NCBI RefSeq assembly: GCF_003957745.1
Contig: NZ_CP020373.1
Coordinates: 4,623,501 to 4,687,500, forward strand
Length of the DNA: 64,000 bases
DNA from: Shewanella khirikhana
GTDB lineage: Bacteria > Pseudomonadota > Gammaproteobacteria > Enterobacterales > Shewanellaceae
Direction of reading: 5' to 3'
Part shown: positions 51,060 through 60,137 of the stretch, in pieces
How positions within the stretch are numbered: the first letter of the stretch is position 1
How the letters are laid out: each line of letters opens with the position of its first letter
Notes under the pieces: model-generated
The model's database searches: none
The model's input: the letters and a program-made list of their open reading frames with translations, nothing else
Told to the model about the DNA's origin: nothing
Program-made: the position numbers and the translations under genes

Positions 51060-51527
51060 ATGGAGTTTTCAAATCCGGTAATCATTTGGGCCTGTGTCGG
51101 CGTGGTGTTGATGTTGGCCGAGGTTATAGTACCCGGTGGCATCGTCATCCTGCTGGGCGCAAGCTGCCTTATTGTGGCGGCCTCGCTGGGCATAGGTTTG
51201 ATTGAGGGCGTGGCTCAGGCTTTCACCCTCTGGTTCATCAGTTCTATGGTGTTGTTGCTGGGATTTCGTCATGTGACTCAGCGATTGGTGGGGGGCGACT
51301 CTCACGTCGACAACACCGATGAAGAGCTGGATCTGTACAATCAGCAGGCGCTGGTTAAAGCCGATATCGGGCCGGGGGAAAAACCGGGCCGGGTCGAGTT
51401 TCAGGGGGCCGACTGGCCCGCATTGGGGGATGGCAGCCTGATCCCATCAGGAAGCCGTGTCAGGGTAATTTGCCGTGACAACATTTCATTAGTGGTCGAG
51501 GCTGTGCCTGCGGACCAACACGCCTGA
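51060..51527 (+). CDS. NfeD-like membrane protein
   Basis: A 155-aa protein of the short NfeD type. Two or three TM helices (about 5-80: ACVGVVLMLAEVIVPGG, ILLGASCLIVAASLGIG, WFISSMVLLLGF) precede a C-terminal OB-fold (about 95-150: GRVEFQGADWPAL, SGSRVRVICRDNISLVVEA). NfeD proteins partner with SPFH/stomatin proteins, and the two genes downstream are exactly that. The ATG at 51060 sits close behind a GGAGGGGG ribosome binding site. First gene of a three-gene unit. Confidence 0.93.
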   Translation: MEFSNPVIIWACVGVVLMLAEVIVPGGIVILLGASCLIVAASLGIGLIEGVAQAFTLWFISSMVLLLGFRHVTQRLVGGDSHVDNTDEELDLYNQQALVKADIGPGEKPGRVEFQGADWPALGDGSLIPSGSRVRVICRDNISLVVEAVPADQHA

Positions 51528-51549
51528 TTTTTCGAACAGGGAGGGAACC

Positions 51550-52461
51550 ATGTTACTGTTCACAATCGTTTTCTTATTCATTGTTTTTCTTCTTTATAAG
51601 CTGATGCTGGTCGTGCCCATGCGCGAGGTGGCTGTGATTGAGCGCCTTGGCAAGTTTCGCACCGTGCTGGCACCTGGCTTCCATTTTCTGATCCCGTTTT
51701 TTGACCGGGTGGCGTACAAACACGATACCCGCGAGCAGGTGCTGGACGTACCCGCCCAAAGCTGTATCTCCAAGGACAACACCCAGCTTGAGGTGGATGG
51801 CCTGGTGTACCTCAAGGTGATGGACGGCAAACTGGCGAGCTACGGCATTGAAGATTATCGTCTGGCGGCGGTAAACCTGGCCCAGACTACCATGCGCTCG
51901 GAAATCGGTAAGCTCACTTTGAGTGAAACCTTCTCTGAGCGGGATCGCCTCAACGAGTCCATCGTACGGGAAATTGATAAGGCCTCCGAGCCCTGGGGTA
52001 TCAAGGTGCTGCGCTACGAGATTAAGAACATCACCCCATCGCGCCATGTGATTCATACCCTTGAAAAGCAAATGGAAGCTGAGCGTCGCAAGCGGGCAGA
52101 AATCACCCTCGCCAACGCAGAAAAGGCGGCGATGATTAACCTGTCTGAAGGTGAGCGTCAGGAGGCTATCAACCTCTCTGAAGGCGAGAAGCAAAAGCGT
52201 ATCAATGAAGCCAAGGGCACTGCGGCCGAAATTGCCATTGTGGCCGGTGCCAAGGCCGAAGGCATGGCGCTGGTATCCGGCGCACTGGCGGTGAATGGCG
52301 GTACTGAAGCGATGAACATGCAGCTTAAAGAGCAGTTTATCAAGCAGATAGGCGAGGTGTTGAAAAATGCCGAAGTCTCGGTGGTGCCGGCAGAACTTGC
52401 CAAAATGGAAGGCTTTTTCGAAGGTATGGACAAAGTCAGCCACGCGTTGAACAAGGCATAA
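51550..52461 (+). CDS. SPFH/band 7 (stomatin-like) protein 1
   Basis: A 303-aa inner-membrane protein. One N-terminal TM (LFTIVFLFIVFLLYKLML), then the SPFH domain (VPMREVAVIERLGKFRTVLAPG, VPAQSCISKDNTQLEVDG), then a long Ala/Glu-rich coiled coil with IN(L)SEGE-type repeats (about 195-235). QmcA-like proteins assemble into large cages at functional membrane microdomains. RBS GGGAGGGAACC precedes the ATG, 22 nt after the NfeD stop. The second SPFH gene follows 12 nt later. Confidence 0.93.
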   Translation: MLLFTIVFLFIVFLLYKLMLVVPMREVAVIERLGKFRTVLAPGFHFLIPFFDRVAYKHDTREQVLDVPAQSCISKDNTQLEVDGLVYLKVMDGKLASYGIEDYRLAAVNLAQTTMRSEIGKLTLSETFSERDRLNESIVREIDKASEPWGIKVLRYEIKNITPSRHVIHTLEKQMEAERRKRAEITLANAEKAAMINLSEGERQEAINLSEGEKQKRINEAKGTAAEIAIVAGAKAEGMALVSGALAVNGGTEAMNMQLKEQFIKQIGEVLKNAEVSVVPAELAKMEGFFEGMDKVSHALNKA

Positions 52462-52473
52462 GGAGAGGCACAC

Positions 52474-53406
52474 ATGGAATTGCCGGTAGAAACTGACCTG
52501 ATTGTAGTGGCCATTTGGGGCCTGATTTTCTTCATCTTTATTGTGAAGCTGTTCCAATCTATCCGTCTGGTACCCACCAAGTCGGCGTACATTGTTGAGC
52601 GTCTGGGCAAGTACCACTCCACCCTGGATGCAGGCTTCCACGCCCTGGTGCCTTTTGTCGATAAGGTTTCTTACATTCATGATTTGAAAGAAGAAACCAT
52701 CGATGTTCCGCCGCAGGAGTGTTTCTCCAGCGACGAAGTAAAGGTGGAAGTGGACGGGGTGATTTATATCTCAGTGGTTGATCCGGTTAAAGCCAGTTAC
52801 GGCGTGACCGACTACCGCTACGCCGCCATTCAGCTGGCGCAGACCACCACCCGTTCTGTGATTGGTACTCTGGAGCTGGACCGCACCTTCGAAGAGCGCG
52901 ATGTGATCAGCGCCAAGGTAGTGGAAGTGCTGGATCAGGCCGGTGCCACCTGGGGTATTCGGGTGCATCGCTATGAGATTAAAAACATCCAGCCGCCTGA
53001 AACCGTGAAAAACGCCATGGAAATGCAGGTGAACGCCGAGCGTGAGCGCCGGGCGCTGCTGGCCAAGAGTGAAGGTGATAAACAGGCCAAAATTAACCGC
53101 TCCGAGGGTATCAAGGCCGAAACCATCAACCGCTCAGAAGGTGAGATGCAAAAGCGCATCAACGAGGCCGAAGGTAAGGCGGAAGAGATCCTGGCCATTG
53201 CCCGCGCCACCGCCGAGTCGATTGAAAAGCTCGCCGGGGTGATTGCCGCCCCAGGTGGCCAGAATGCGCTCAGGCTACAACTGGGTGAGCAGTATCTGAG
53301 TCAGCTTAAGGGCCTTGGCCAGCAAGGAAGCCGCGTGGTGGTGCCCGCCAATATGGTCAACTTCGACCAGTGGATGGATGCCATGGGATTAAAAGAAAAG
53401 CGCTGA
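52474..53406 (+). CDS. SPFH/band 7 (stomatin-like) protein 2
   Basis: A 310-aa paralogue of the preceding protein. TM at about 8-28, the SPFH domain starting VPTKSAYIVERLGKYHSTLDAG and PPQECFSSDEVKVEVDG, and a coiled coil with RSEG repeats (about 195-250). The two proteins differ in the SPFH core enough to be old paralogues and may form hetero-oligomeric cages. RBS AAGGAGAGG precedes the ATG. The conserved WGIRVHRYEIKNIQPPE segment is typical of QmcA/HflK relatives. Confidence 0.93.
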   Translation: MELPVETDLIVVAIWGLIFFIFIVKLFQSIRLVPTKSAYIVERLGKYHSTLDAGFHALVPFVDKVSYIHDLKEETIDVPPQECFSSDEVKVEVDGVIYISVVDPVKASYGVTDYRYAAIQLAQTTTRSVIGTLELDRTFEERDVISAKVVEVLDQAGATWGIRVHRYEIKNIQPPETVKNAMEMQVNAERERRALLAKSEGDKQAKINRSEGIKAETINRSEGEMQKRINEAEGKAEEILAIARATAESIEKLAGVIAAPGGQNALRLQLGEQYLSQLKGLGQQGSRVVVPANMVNFDQWMDAMGLKEKR

Positions 53407-53450
53407 AATAACAGCGTTGTTAAGGCCTGAATCATAACAAGGAAAGCCAT

Positions 53451-53960
53451 ATGAAAAAGACACTGATGTCCATCCTGATCGGCGCAAGCCTCCTGAGTGC
53501 TCCGGTATTTGCCGGTGAAGCCGAACGCCGTGCCCAGGTTGAAGAGCTGCTGGTTGCCATGAATGCCGATGCCTTGATGGATGCCATCTATGGCCAGATG
53601 GAAGGCATGATGAACCAGATGCAGGCGCAGCTGCAGGTGAAAGAAAGCGAGCGGCCGTTGCTGGCGGATTTCAACGCCAAGGTAGTCAAGATGATGGGTG
53701 AGGAAATGGGCTGGGATAAGCTCAAAGGCCCGATGATTGATATCTACGTGAAAAACTTAACCGAGAAAGAAATCAGCGACATGCTGGCTTTTTATCAGAG
53801 TGAAACCGGTCAATCCATGGTGAAAAAGATGCCGGCCATGACCCAGGAGTCGATGCAGATGACCATGGGGCTGATGCTGCAGGTCATGCCAAAACTGGAT
53901 GCCCTGGCCGAAGAGTTCAAGCGTAACCTGCAGGCGGAACGCGCCAAGAACAACCAGTAA
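53451..53960 (+). CDS. DUF2059 domain protein, exported
   Basis: A 169-aa protein. Signal peptide MKKTLMSILIGASLLSAPVFA, then an all-helical DUF2059 domain (about 75-140: KEISDMLAFYQSETGQSMVKKMP). It is Met-rich (about 12%), with repeated short Met clusters. Function unknown; the family is periplasmic. RBS AAGGAAAG precedes the ATG. It follows the SPFH unit by 44 nt and may be cotranscribed; a bidirectional terminator follows. Confidence 0.9.
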   Translation: MKKTLMSILIGASLLSAPVFAGEAERRAQVEELLVAMNADALMDAIYGQMEGMMNQMQAQLQVKESERPLLADFNAKVVKMMGEEMGWDKLKGPMIDIYVKNLTEKEISDMLAFYQSETGQSMVKKMPAMTQESMQMTMGLMLQVMPKLDALAEEFKRNLQAERAKNNQ

Positions 53961-53978
53961 TCACTGCTTGTGTCTGAA

Positions 53979-54006
53979 TAAAAAAGAGGGCCTTGGCCCT
54001 CTTTTT
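53979..54006. terminator. Bidirectional terminator
   Basis: Stem GAGGGCC/GGCCCTC with a 2-nt loop, A-run and T-run on each side, between the DUF2059 gene and the convergent amidase gene. Confidence 0.88.
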
Positions 54007-54009
54007 GTT

Positions 54010-55503
54010 TTAATGCGATTTGCTTTGCAGCAAGGGCTCCAGCGCCGCTGCTATGCCAATTAAACGGGCGTCACTGTCTTTACCGGCAAAGAGTGACAAT
54101 CCCAGCGGCATACCACCGGTTTTGGCCATGGGAATGGTGATATGGGGATAACCCGCCACGGCTGCCGGGCTGCTTGCACTGCCGCCATAATGGTCACCGT
54201 TGAGTTCATCGATTTTCCAGCCGGGCCCTGTGGTGGGGGCGATAAGGGCATCGAGCTTATGCGCCGCAAGCAGCTTATCGATCCCCAACTTGCCCGCCAG
54301 TTCCTGCGCCCGTGTGCGCGCCGCCGCAAACTCAGACTCGGCGCGACCTTTGGAAGCATCACTCATTTCAAACAGTTCCTGACCGAACAGCGGCATCGCC
54401 TTCTGGGCATTGTTGTTATTGGCAACAATCAGATCCGCAAGGCTTTTTTGCGGCAGCGCTGTGCCTGCCAGGTACTCGGCAATGGCATCTTTGAAGTCCC
54501 ACAGCAGTAACTGAAACTCAAGCTCGCCCATTTCACCCAGCCCCTCAAGCTCAAGGCCATCGACCAGGGTGACGCCTGATGCCTGCAACTTTTCAAGGCT
54601 GGCAGCAAAGGCGGCATCGGTACGGGGGCTGTAGCCCATCAGATTGGCCACCACACCAAGGCGCAGGCCCTTAAGCTCGGCGGCGGGCACCTTCACTGTA
54701 CGACCCGAAATCACCTCAAGCAGGATGGCGGCATCGGCTACCGAGTTGGCCATGGGGCCAGCGGTATCCTGCAGCGCCGAGATGGGAATAATCCCCTGCT
54801 GGCTGACCCATCCCAGAGTTGGCTTGATACCTACTACGCCGTTCATGGCCGCAGGGCAGGTGATGGAGCCATCGGTTTCTGTGCCTATGGCCAGCGGCGC
54901 CATTCCCAGTGCCACCGCGGCGGCAGAGCCGGAACTTGAGCCACAGGGACTGCGGCTGGGGTCGTGGGCGTTACCGGTTTGGCCACCGAGGCTGCTCCAG
55001 CCGCTGAGGCTGCGGGTGGAGCGAAAGTTGGCCCATTCACTGAGGTTGGTTTTGCCAAGAATAATGGCACCTTCGGCCCTGAGTTTTTGGATAAGCGGCG
55101 CATCCTGAGTGGGGTAGTTGTTGGCCAGCAGCACGCTGCCGGCGGTATTGGCCATGCCATCGGCAGTGTCTATGTTGTCTTTTATCAGTACAGGAATGCC
55201 ATGCAGCGCCCCCATGGGTTTACCTTGTACCCGGGCGGCATCCAGTCGTTGTGCCTGGGCGGTAACATCGGGCGCCAGGGCGATTACCGCTCGGTATTGG
55301 GGGTTTTTAGCGGCAATCACATCCAAATAGTGCCGACTGATGTCGGCGGCAGACAAGGTGCCCTGCTGCTGGGCATTCAGCAGCGAGGCAACATTGGCAT
55401 GTTCAAAATCGAAGGGCGCGGCAGTTTGGCCAGCAAAGGCACTGCCAAGTGACTCGGCACAGAGCAGAGCGCTGAGAAGCAGAATTCGGGCTTGGGGTTT
55501 CAC
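54010..55503 (-). CDS. Amidase signature-family enzyme, exported
   Basis: A 497-aa hydrolase of the amidase signature family. Signal peptide (RILLLSALLCAESLGSAFAG). The Ser-cisSer-Lys triad is visible: Lys in VLIKDNID near 110, the cis-Ser in GSSSGSAAAVA near 190, and the nucleophile Ser in the GTETDGSI segment near 210. Related enzymes include 6-aminohexanoate-cyclic-dimer hydrolase-like and other amidases; substrate unknown. Start codon is GTG 55503 behind AAGGAAAGG. Export suggests action on periplasmic or outside amides. Confidence 0.93.
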   Translation of the reverse strand: MKPQARILLLSALLCAESLGSAFAGQTAAPFDFEHANVASLLNAQQQGTLSAADISRHYLDVIAAKNPQYRAVIALAPDVTAQAQRLDAARVQGKPMGALHGIPVLIKDNIDTADGMANTAGSVLLANNYPTQDAPLIQKLRAEGAIILGKTNLSEWANFRSTRSLSGWSSLGGQTGNAHDPSRSPCGSSSGSAAAVALGMAPLAIGTETDGSITCPAAMNGVVGIKPTLGWVSQQGIIPISALQDTAGPMANSVADAAILLEVISGRTVKVPAAELKGLRLGVVANLMGYSPRTDAAFAASLEKLQASGVTLVDGLELEGLGEMGELEFQLLLWDFKDAIAEYLAGTALPQKSLADLIVANNNNAQKAMPLFGQELFEMSDASKGRAESEFAAARTRAQELAGKLGIDKLLAAHKLDALIAPTTGPGWKIDELNGDHYGGSASSPAAVAGYPHITIPMAKTGGMPLGLSLFAGKDSDARLIGIAAALEPLLQSKSH

Positions 55504-55650
55504 GTATGACCTTTCCTTGGGCGTAACAGGTATCGGTCAAGGTGCGCAAATTTCAGTCCGCCGTCAAGCGGCTGGGTTCTGGTCAGGCGTCTGGCTGGCG
55601 GCGCTCAGGCAGCTTGTCGCGGCTGCTCACGGGAAGCTCGCAGGCTGGGG

Positions 55651-55722
55651 TTACTCCCGTAGATGAAACAGCAGATACAGACTGGTGACAATGAAGATGG
55701 CAAGCAGGATGGCAAGTAACAT
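55651..55722 (-). CDS. Predicted 23-residue single-span membrane peptide
   Basis: A 23-codon frame reading MLLAILLAIFIVTSLY followed by LLFHLRE. It is almost one TM helix with a charged tail. An excellent ribosome binding site (AGGGAGGGAAATCC) precedes the ATG, stronger than most in the window, which argues for translation. The frame stays open upstream to 55845 but that part is basic and low quality. No neighbours share its strand within 100 nt except the amidase gene downstream. Function unknown; small membrane peptides often tune transporters or kinases. Confidence 0.5.
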   Translation of the reverse strand: MLLAILLAIFIVTSLYLLFHLRE

Positions 55723-56007
55723 GGATTTCCCTCCCTTCAGGCGACTCCTCCTTTCGCGCCTTGATTGCACCTGTAACTGGGTGGCGGCGCCCCGGTCATC
55801 CTTGACCATGGCCGGTGCCAGGCTCGACTCCAAAGCCCCGACCAATTGGGCGCCATTGTAAGGGGAATTTCCCCTTTTCCCTTTCCGCAGTTATCCGACC
55901 CTGAGTCGCATACTTTTGGATAGCAAAGTTGTAGCGCCAAATGGCCAAAAGTGGGTGTGAAATGTTTTGAATTTATTTGAAAACTAAATAAATCAATCGA
56001 TTAGATT

Positions 56008-56901
56008 TTACTGTTGCTGCGCCAACGAAGCGGCTGGCGGGGTTTTATCGGTGGATTTAACTCCCCAGCTTACGCCATCCAGCAGCGCAAACAGCGCCTC
56101 TTCGTCCACGGCCACCCCCTGGGCACCGTGTTCCAGTACCAGCTGCCGCTGGGCATCAGAGGGCAAAATGGTATAGAGGAAAAATGGCGTTGCGTCGCCG
56201 CTTTGGCGCAGGCTCTGTACCAGCTTGAGTCCGGCCAGCGAATCTTCGCCGCGGCCCATGTCTGAGATAATCACATCGTAGCGATACATCGACAGCAGCA
56301 TCAGCGCCTCGTCGGTGCTGGTGGTGGTGTATACCGCGATATTGCGTTTTTTCAGGCTGGTGATTTCAGCCTGATTATTGCTGGGGTGGTCATCCACCCA
56401 CAGCAGCCTGCCTTTCACGTCCGCGGGCTCGCCGATAAGCAGGGTTTGCGGATTTTGGCTAAGATACTGCCACACCCCTGCCAGCAGCACTGTGGCTGCA
56501 AGGGCTGCCCATAGCAGCGGATGGGCGCGGCGTTTAGTGGCTGGATGCGTCTGTGTTGTTGCGGCGGTCTCTTGCTGCGGGGCTGTTTGCAGCCGGGCGG
56601 CCAGGTCGGGCTCGAGCCGATAGCCACGGCCGTGCAGAGTTTGAATAACGCTTTCGGTCACCCCGGCATCTTTGAACAATTTGCGGGTGTCGGAGATCAG
56701 CCGGGCAACCGACCAGCTGCTGACCACTGTGTTGGGCCAAAGGGTGTCGAGCAACATTTGCTGATCCACCGGCTCCGGAAAGCGCTCGATCAGCAGTTGC
56801 ATCAACAGCAGGGTACGTTCGTCACAATGAAGCTTCTGACCATGGCAGGTCAGGCTGCGTCCTTGGACGTCCAGTGTCAGTGGCTGCAGTGTATAAATCA
56901 T
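56008..56901 (-). CDS. Winged-helix / TM / receiver-like protein (CadC/ToxR-type regulator)
   Basis: A 297-aa protein. The N-terminal OmpR-type winged helix (about 5-100) has DERTLLLMQLLIERF, VSSWSVARLISDTRKLF and QTLHGRGYRL. Then a Thr/Gln-rich linker and KRRAHP, one TM (about 132-150, LLWAALAATVLLAGVWQYL). The C-terminal receiver-like domain (about 165-275) has an acidic pair LLWVDDHPSN, candidate Asp in VIISDMGRGE and Thr in FFLYTIL, but no Lys at the usual last position (QGVAVDEEAL). By the positive-inside rule the receiver lies outside the inner membrane. That topology is odd. ATG 56901 fits the family N-terminus; it has no clear ribosome binding site. Target unknown. Confidence 0.8.
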   Translation of the reverse strand: MIYTLQPLTLDVQGRSLTCHGQKLHCDERTLLLMQLLIERFPEPVDQQMLLDTLWPNTVVSSWSVARLISDTRKLFKDAGVTESVIQTLHGRGYRLEPDLAARLQTAPQQETAATTQTHPATKRRAHPLLWAALAATVLLAGVWQYLSQNPQTLLIGEPADVKGRLLWVDDHPSNNQAEITSLKKRNIAVYTTTSTDEALMLLSMYRYDVIISDMGRGEDSLAGLKLVQSLRQSGDATPFFLYTILPSDAQRQLVLEHGAQGVAVDEEALFALLDGVSWGVKSTDKTPPAASLAQQQ

Positions 56902-57042
56902 GGAGTCGAATTTGGCTGTATCAGAATTGCACAATTGTATCTTAATCACTCGTCGGCGATTTGCCCAGTAATGGATTGTGCGGCGACGCCCCATGCCGGA
57001 ATGCTTCTGTTATAATGCCGCCTCGACTTTTGGGAGGCAGAA

Positions 57043-59208
57043 ATGGACGTTTCTTTTTTACTGGATGGCCTGAACGATAAACAGCGTGAAGCGGTGGCCG
57101 CGCCCCAATCCAGCATGCTGGTGTTGGCCGGTGCAGGCAGTGGCAAGACCCGGGTATTGACCCACAGGATTGCCTGGCTGTTGCAGGTTGAAAACCAGAG
57201 TCCTTATTCCATTCTCGCTGTGACCTTTACCAACAAGGCCGCCGCCGAAATGCGTGAGCGGGTGGAAAAAATTGTCGGTCACAACACTGGCCGTATGTGG
57301 ATTGGTACTTTCCACGGCCTGGCTCACCGCCTGCTGCGTACCCACTGGCAGGACGCCGGATTGCCACAAAGTTTCCAGATCATGGATTCCGACGATCAGC
57401 AGCGGCTGCTTAAGCGCATCCTCAAGAGCCTGAATCTGGATGAAAAACAGTATCCGCCCAGGCTGGTGGCGGGCTACATCAACGGCAAAAAAGATCAGGG
57501 CTTAAGACCCGCTCATATCGACGCCGGTCCCTTCCCGATGGAGCAAAAGCTGCTGGAGCTGTATCGCATCTATCAGGACAGCTGTGACAGAGCCGGTTTG
57601 GTGGATTTTGCCGAAATCCTGCTGCGCGCCCACGAACTCTGGCTCAATAAGCCCCATCTGCTGGCCCATTATCAGGACCGCTTCCGCCATATTCTGGTGG
57701 ACGAGTTTCAGGATACCAACGCCATTCAATACGCCTGGATCCGGGTGCTGGCGGGCAACAGCGGCCATGTGATGATTGTAGGGGACGACGATCAGTCGAT
57801 TTACGGCTGGCGTGGCGCCCAGGTGGAAAACCTGCATCGCTTCTTAAAAGATTTCCCCAGCGCCCAGACTATACGTCTTGAGCAAAACTACCGCTCCACC
57901 GGCAATATCCTCAAAGCCTCCAACGAGTTGATTGCCAATAACCCCGATCGTATGGGCAAGGAGCTGTGGACCGAAGACAAAGACGGCGAGCCGATTTCCC
58001 TTTACTGCGCCTTCAACGAAATGGATGAGGCGCGCTTTATTGTTGGCCGCATCAGTGACTGGCAGGACAAGGGCGGCATGCTGGGCGAGTGCGCCATTCT
58101 CTACCGCTCCAATGCCCAGTCACGGGTATTGGAAGAAGCCTTGTTGCACAAAGGCTTACCTTATCGTATCTATGGCGGCCTGCGCTTCTTCGAGCGTCAG
58201 GAAATCAAAGACGCCATGGGCTATCTGCGGCTTATCTCCAACCGCGATGACGATGCTGCGTTTGAGCGTGTGGTCAACACCCCCGCCCGTGGCATAGGCG
58301 AGCGCACCATGGATATCTTGCGCTCAACCGCCCGTAAAGAGCAGCTGACCCTGTGGCAGACCAGTCTGCGACTGATGGAAGAAAAGGTGTTGTCTGGCCG
58401 CGCCGCCAATGCGGTGAAGGGCTTTTTGGATTTGATAGTGCAGCTGCGAAACGACACCGACGAGCTGCCGCTCTACCGGGTGGCTGACCATGTTATTCAG
58501 CACTCGGGCCTTAAGGCTATGTACGAGGCTGAAAAGGGTGAAAATGCCCAGGCGCGGGTAGAAAACCTTGAAGAATTGGTCACTGCCGCCCGCAGTTTTG
58601 AGATGCCCGAAGAGCTGGATGACATGCCAGAGCTGGACGCCTTCCTGTCCCATGCGGCGCTGGAAGCCGGTGAAGGTCAGGCCGATGCCCATACGGATGC
58701 GGTGCAACTGATGACGCTGCACTCCGCCAAGGGCCTGGAGTTCCCGCTGGTGTTTATGGCCGGGGTGGAAGAAGGGATTTTCCCAAGCAAACTGGCGCTG
58801 GAAGAAGGCGACAGGCTCGAAGAAGAGCGGCGCCTGTGTTACGTGGGTATGACCCGCGCCATGGATAAGCTCTACATCACCTACGCCGAGTCGCGTCGTA
58901 TTTATGGCCGCGAAGATTACGCCCGTCCCTCGCGCTTTATCCGCGAAATTCCACCGCAGTATGTGGAGGAAATTCGCCTCAAGGCTCAGGTGTCGGCGCC
59001 GATGGCGGCCAACCGTTTTGCCCATGCTCAGCAGTCGTTCAACGATTCGGGCCTCAGAGTGAGCGGCCGGGTCAGACACTTCAAGTTTGGCGACGGCACT
59101 GTCACCAACTACGAAGGCAGCGGCCCCCAAGCGCGGGTACAGGTGCATTTCGATGACTTCGGCAGCAAGTGGCTGGTGGTCAGTTACGCCAAGCTGGAAA
59201 ATATCTGA
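57043..59208 (+). CDS. uvrD: DNA helicase II
   Basis: A 721-aa superfamily 1A 3'-to-5' helicase (E. coli UvrD 720 aa). It acts in nucleotide-excision and mismatch repair. Motif I is GAGSGKTRVL, Ia TFTNKAAAEM, II LVDEFQDTN, III GDDDQSIYGWRG, IV RLEQNYRST, V LMTLHSAKGLEFP, VI RLCYVGMTRAMDKLY, and the C-terminal RNA-polymerase-binding Tudor-like segment (GRVRHFKFGDGTV). RBS GGGAGG precedes the ATG; an extended -10 TGTTATAAT (57008-57016) lies upstream. I saw no LexA box there, unlike E. coli uvrD. It is followed by ubiA after 56 nt. Confidence 0.97.
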   Translation: MDVSFLLDGLNDKQREAVAAPQSSMLVLAGAGSGKTRVLTHRIAWLLQVENQSPYSILAVTFTNKAAAEMRERVEKIVGHNTGRMWIGTFHGLAHRLLRTHWQDAGLPQSFQIMDSDDQQRLLKRILKSLNLDEKQYPPRLVAGYINGKKDQGLRPAHIDAGPFPMEQKLLELYRIYQDSCDRAGLVDFAEILLRAHELWLNKPHLLAHYQDRFRHILVDEFQDTNAIQYAWIRVLAGNSGHVMIVGDDDQSIYGWRGAQVENLHRFLKDFPSAQTIRLEQNYRSTGNILKASNELIANNPDRMGKELWTEDKDGEPISLYCAFNEMDEARFIVGRISDWQDKGGMLGECAILYRSNAQSRVLEEALLHKGLPYRIYGGLRFFERQEIKDAMGYLRLISNRDDDAAFERVVNTPARGIGERTMDILRSTARKEQLTLWQTSLRLMEEKVLSGRAANAVKGFLDLIVQLRNDTDELPLYRVADHVIQHSGLKAMYEAEKGENAQARVENLEELVTAARSFEMPEELDDMPELDAFLSHAALEAGEGQADAHTDAVQLMTLHSAKGLEFPLVFMAGVEEGIFPSKLALEEGDRLEEERRLCYVGMTRAMDKLYITYAESRRIYGREDYARPSRFIREIPPQYVEEIRLKAQVSAPMAANRFAHAQQSFNDSGLRVSGRVRHFKFGDGTVTNYEGSGPQARVQVHFDDFGSKWLVVSYAKLENI

Positions 59209-59264
59209 TTTAAGGTCGTCACGGCCTTTGGCATAATCGGGCGCGAAACCCAAAAGGAAGTCAC

Positions 59265-60137
59265 ATGAGCAAACTTGCGCAAAAATGGGATGCTTACTCC
59301 CGCCTGATGCGGCTCGACCGCCCGATCGGCACTCTGCTGCTGCTTTGGCCCTGCCTGATGGCACTGCTGCTGGCGGCCGGTGGCATGCCCGACATCAAGG
59401 TGCTGCTGGTGTTTGTGATTGGAGTGGTGGTGATGCGCGCCTGCGGCTGCATTATCAATGACTATGCCGACAGGGATCTCGATGGCCATGTGGCCCGCAC
59501 CAAGAGCCGTCCGCTGGCCAGCGGTGAAGTCTCGGTGCGTGAGGCGATTATTCTGTTTGTGGCGCTGGGGCTGTTTGCCTTTGGGCTGGTGTTGATGCTC
59601 AATCCGCTGGTGGTGAAGCTGTCGGTGGTGGGCATTATCCTCACCGTGATTTACCCCTTCACCAAGCGCTGGACCAATATGCCGCAGATGTTCCTGGGGG
59701 TGGTGTGGAGCTGGTCGATTCCCATGGCCTATGCCGCCCAGACCGGTGAAGTGCCTGCGTCTGCCTGGTGGCTTTTTGCCGCGAACTGGTTTTGGACAGT
59801 GGCCTACGATACCATGTATGCCATGGTTGATCGGGATGATGACCTTAAGGTTGGTATCAAGTCGACGGCGATTTTGTTCGGCCGTTTTGACAGAGAAATC
59901 ATTGGTTTATTTCAGCTTGCTGCCCTTGGCTGTTTTATCGCGGCGGGCTGGAGCGCCGATCGTGGCCTGCTCTATGCCCTGGGCATTGCCACCTTTATCG
60001 GCTTTTCGGTGTACCAACAGCGGCTTATCCACGGCCGCGACCGCGCCGATTGCTTCAAGGCGTTTTTGAACAACAACTACGCCGGACTTACTCTCTTTTT
60101 GGCGCTGGGTGCAGATTACGGAATATCTGCGCTGTAG
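59265..60137 (+). CDS. ubiA: 4-hydroxybenzoate octaprenyltransferase
   Basis: A 290-aa inner-membrane prenyltransferase. It attaches the polyprenyl chain to 4-hydroxybenzoate in ubiquinone synthesis. About nine TM helices. The two Asp-rich motifs are NDYADRDLDGHVARTKSRPL (first) and DTMYAMVDRDDDLKVGIKS (second). Length equals E. coli UbiA (290 aa). RBS AAGGAAG precedes the ATG, 56 nt after uvrD. The last 50 nt overlap the convergent torT gene, so the two mRNAs are complementary at their 3' ends. Confidence 0.96.
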   Translation: MSKLAQKWDAYSRLMRLDRPIGTLLLLWPCLMALLLAAGGMPDIKVLLVFVIGVVVMRACGCIINDYADRDLDGHVARTKSRPLASGEVSVREAIILFVALGLFAFGLVLMLNPLVVKLSVVGIILTVIYPFTKRWTNMPQMFLGVVWSWSIPMAYAAQTGEVPASAWWLFAANWFWTVAYDTMYAMVDRDDDLKVGIKSTAILFGRFDREIIGLFQLAALGCFIAAGWSADRGLLYALGIATFIGFSVYQQRLIHGRDRADCFKAFLNNNYAGLTLFLALGADYGISAL

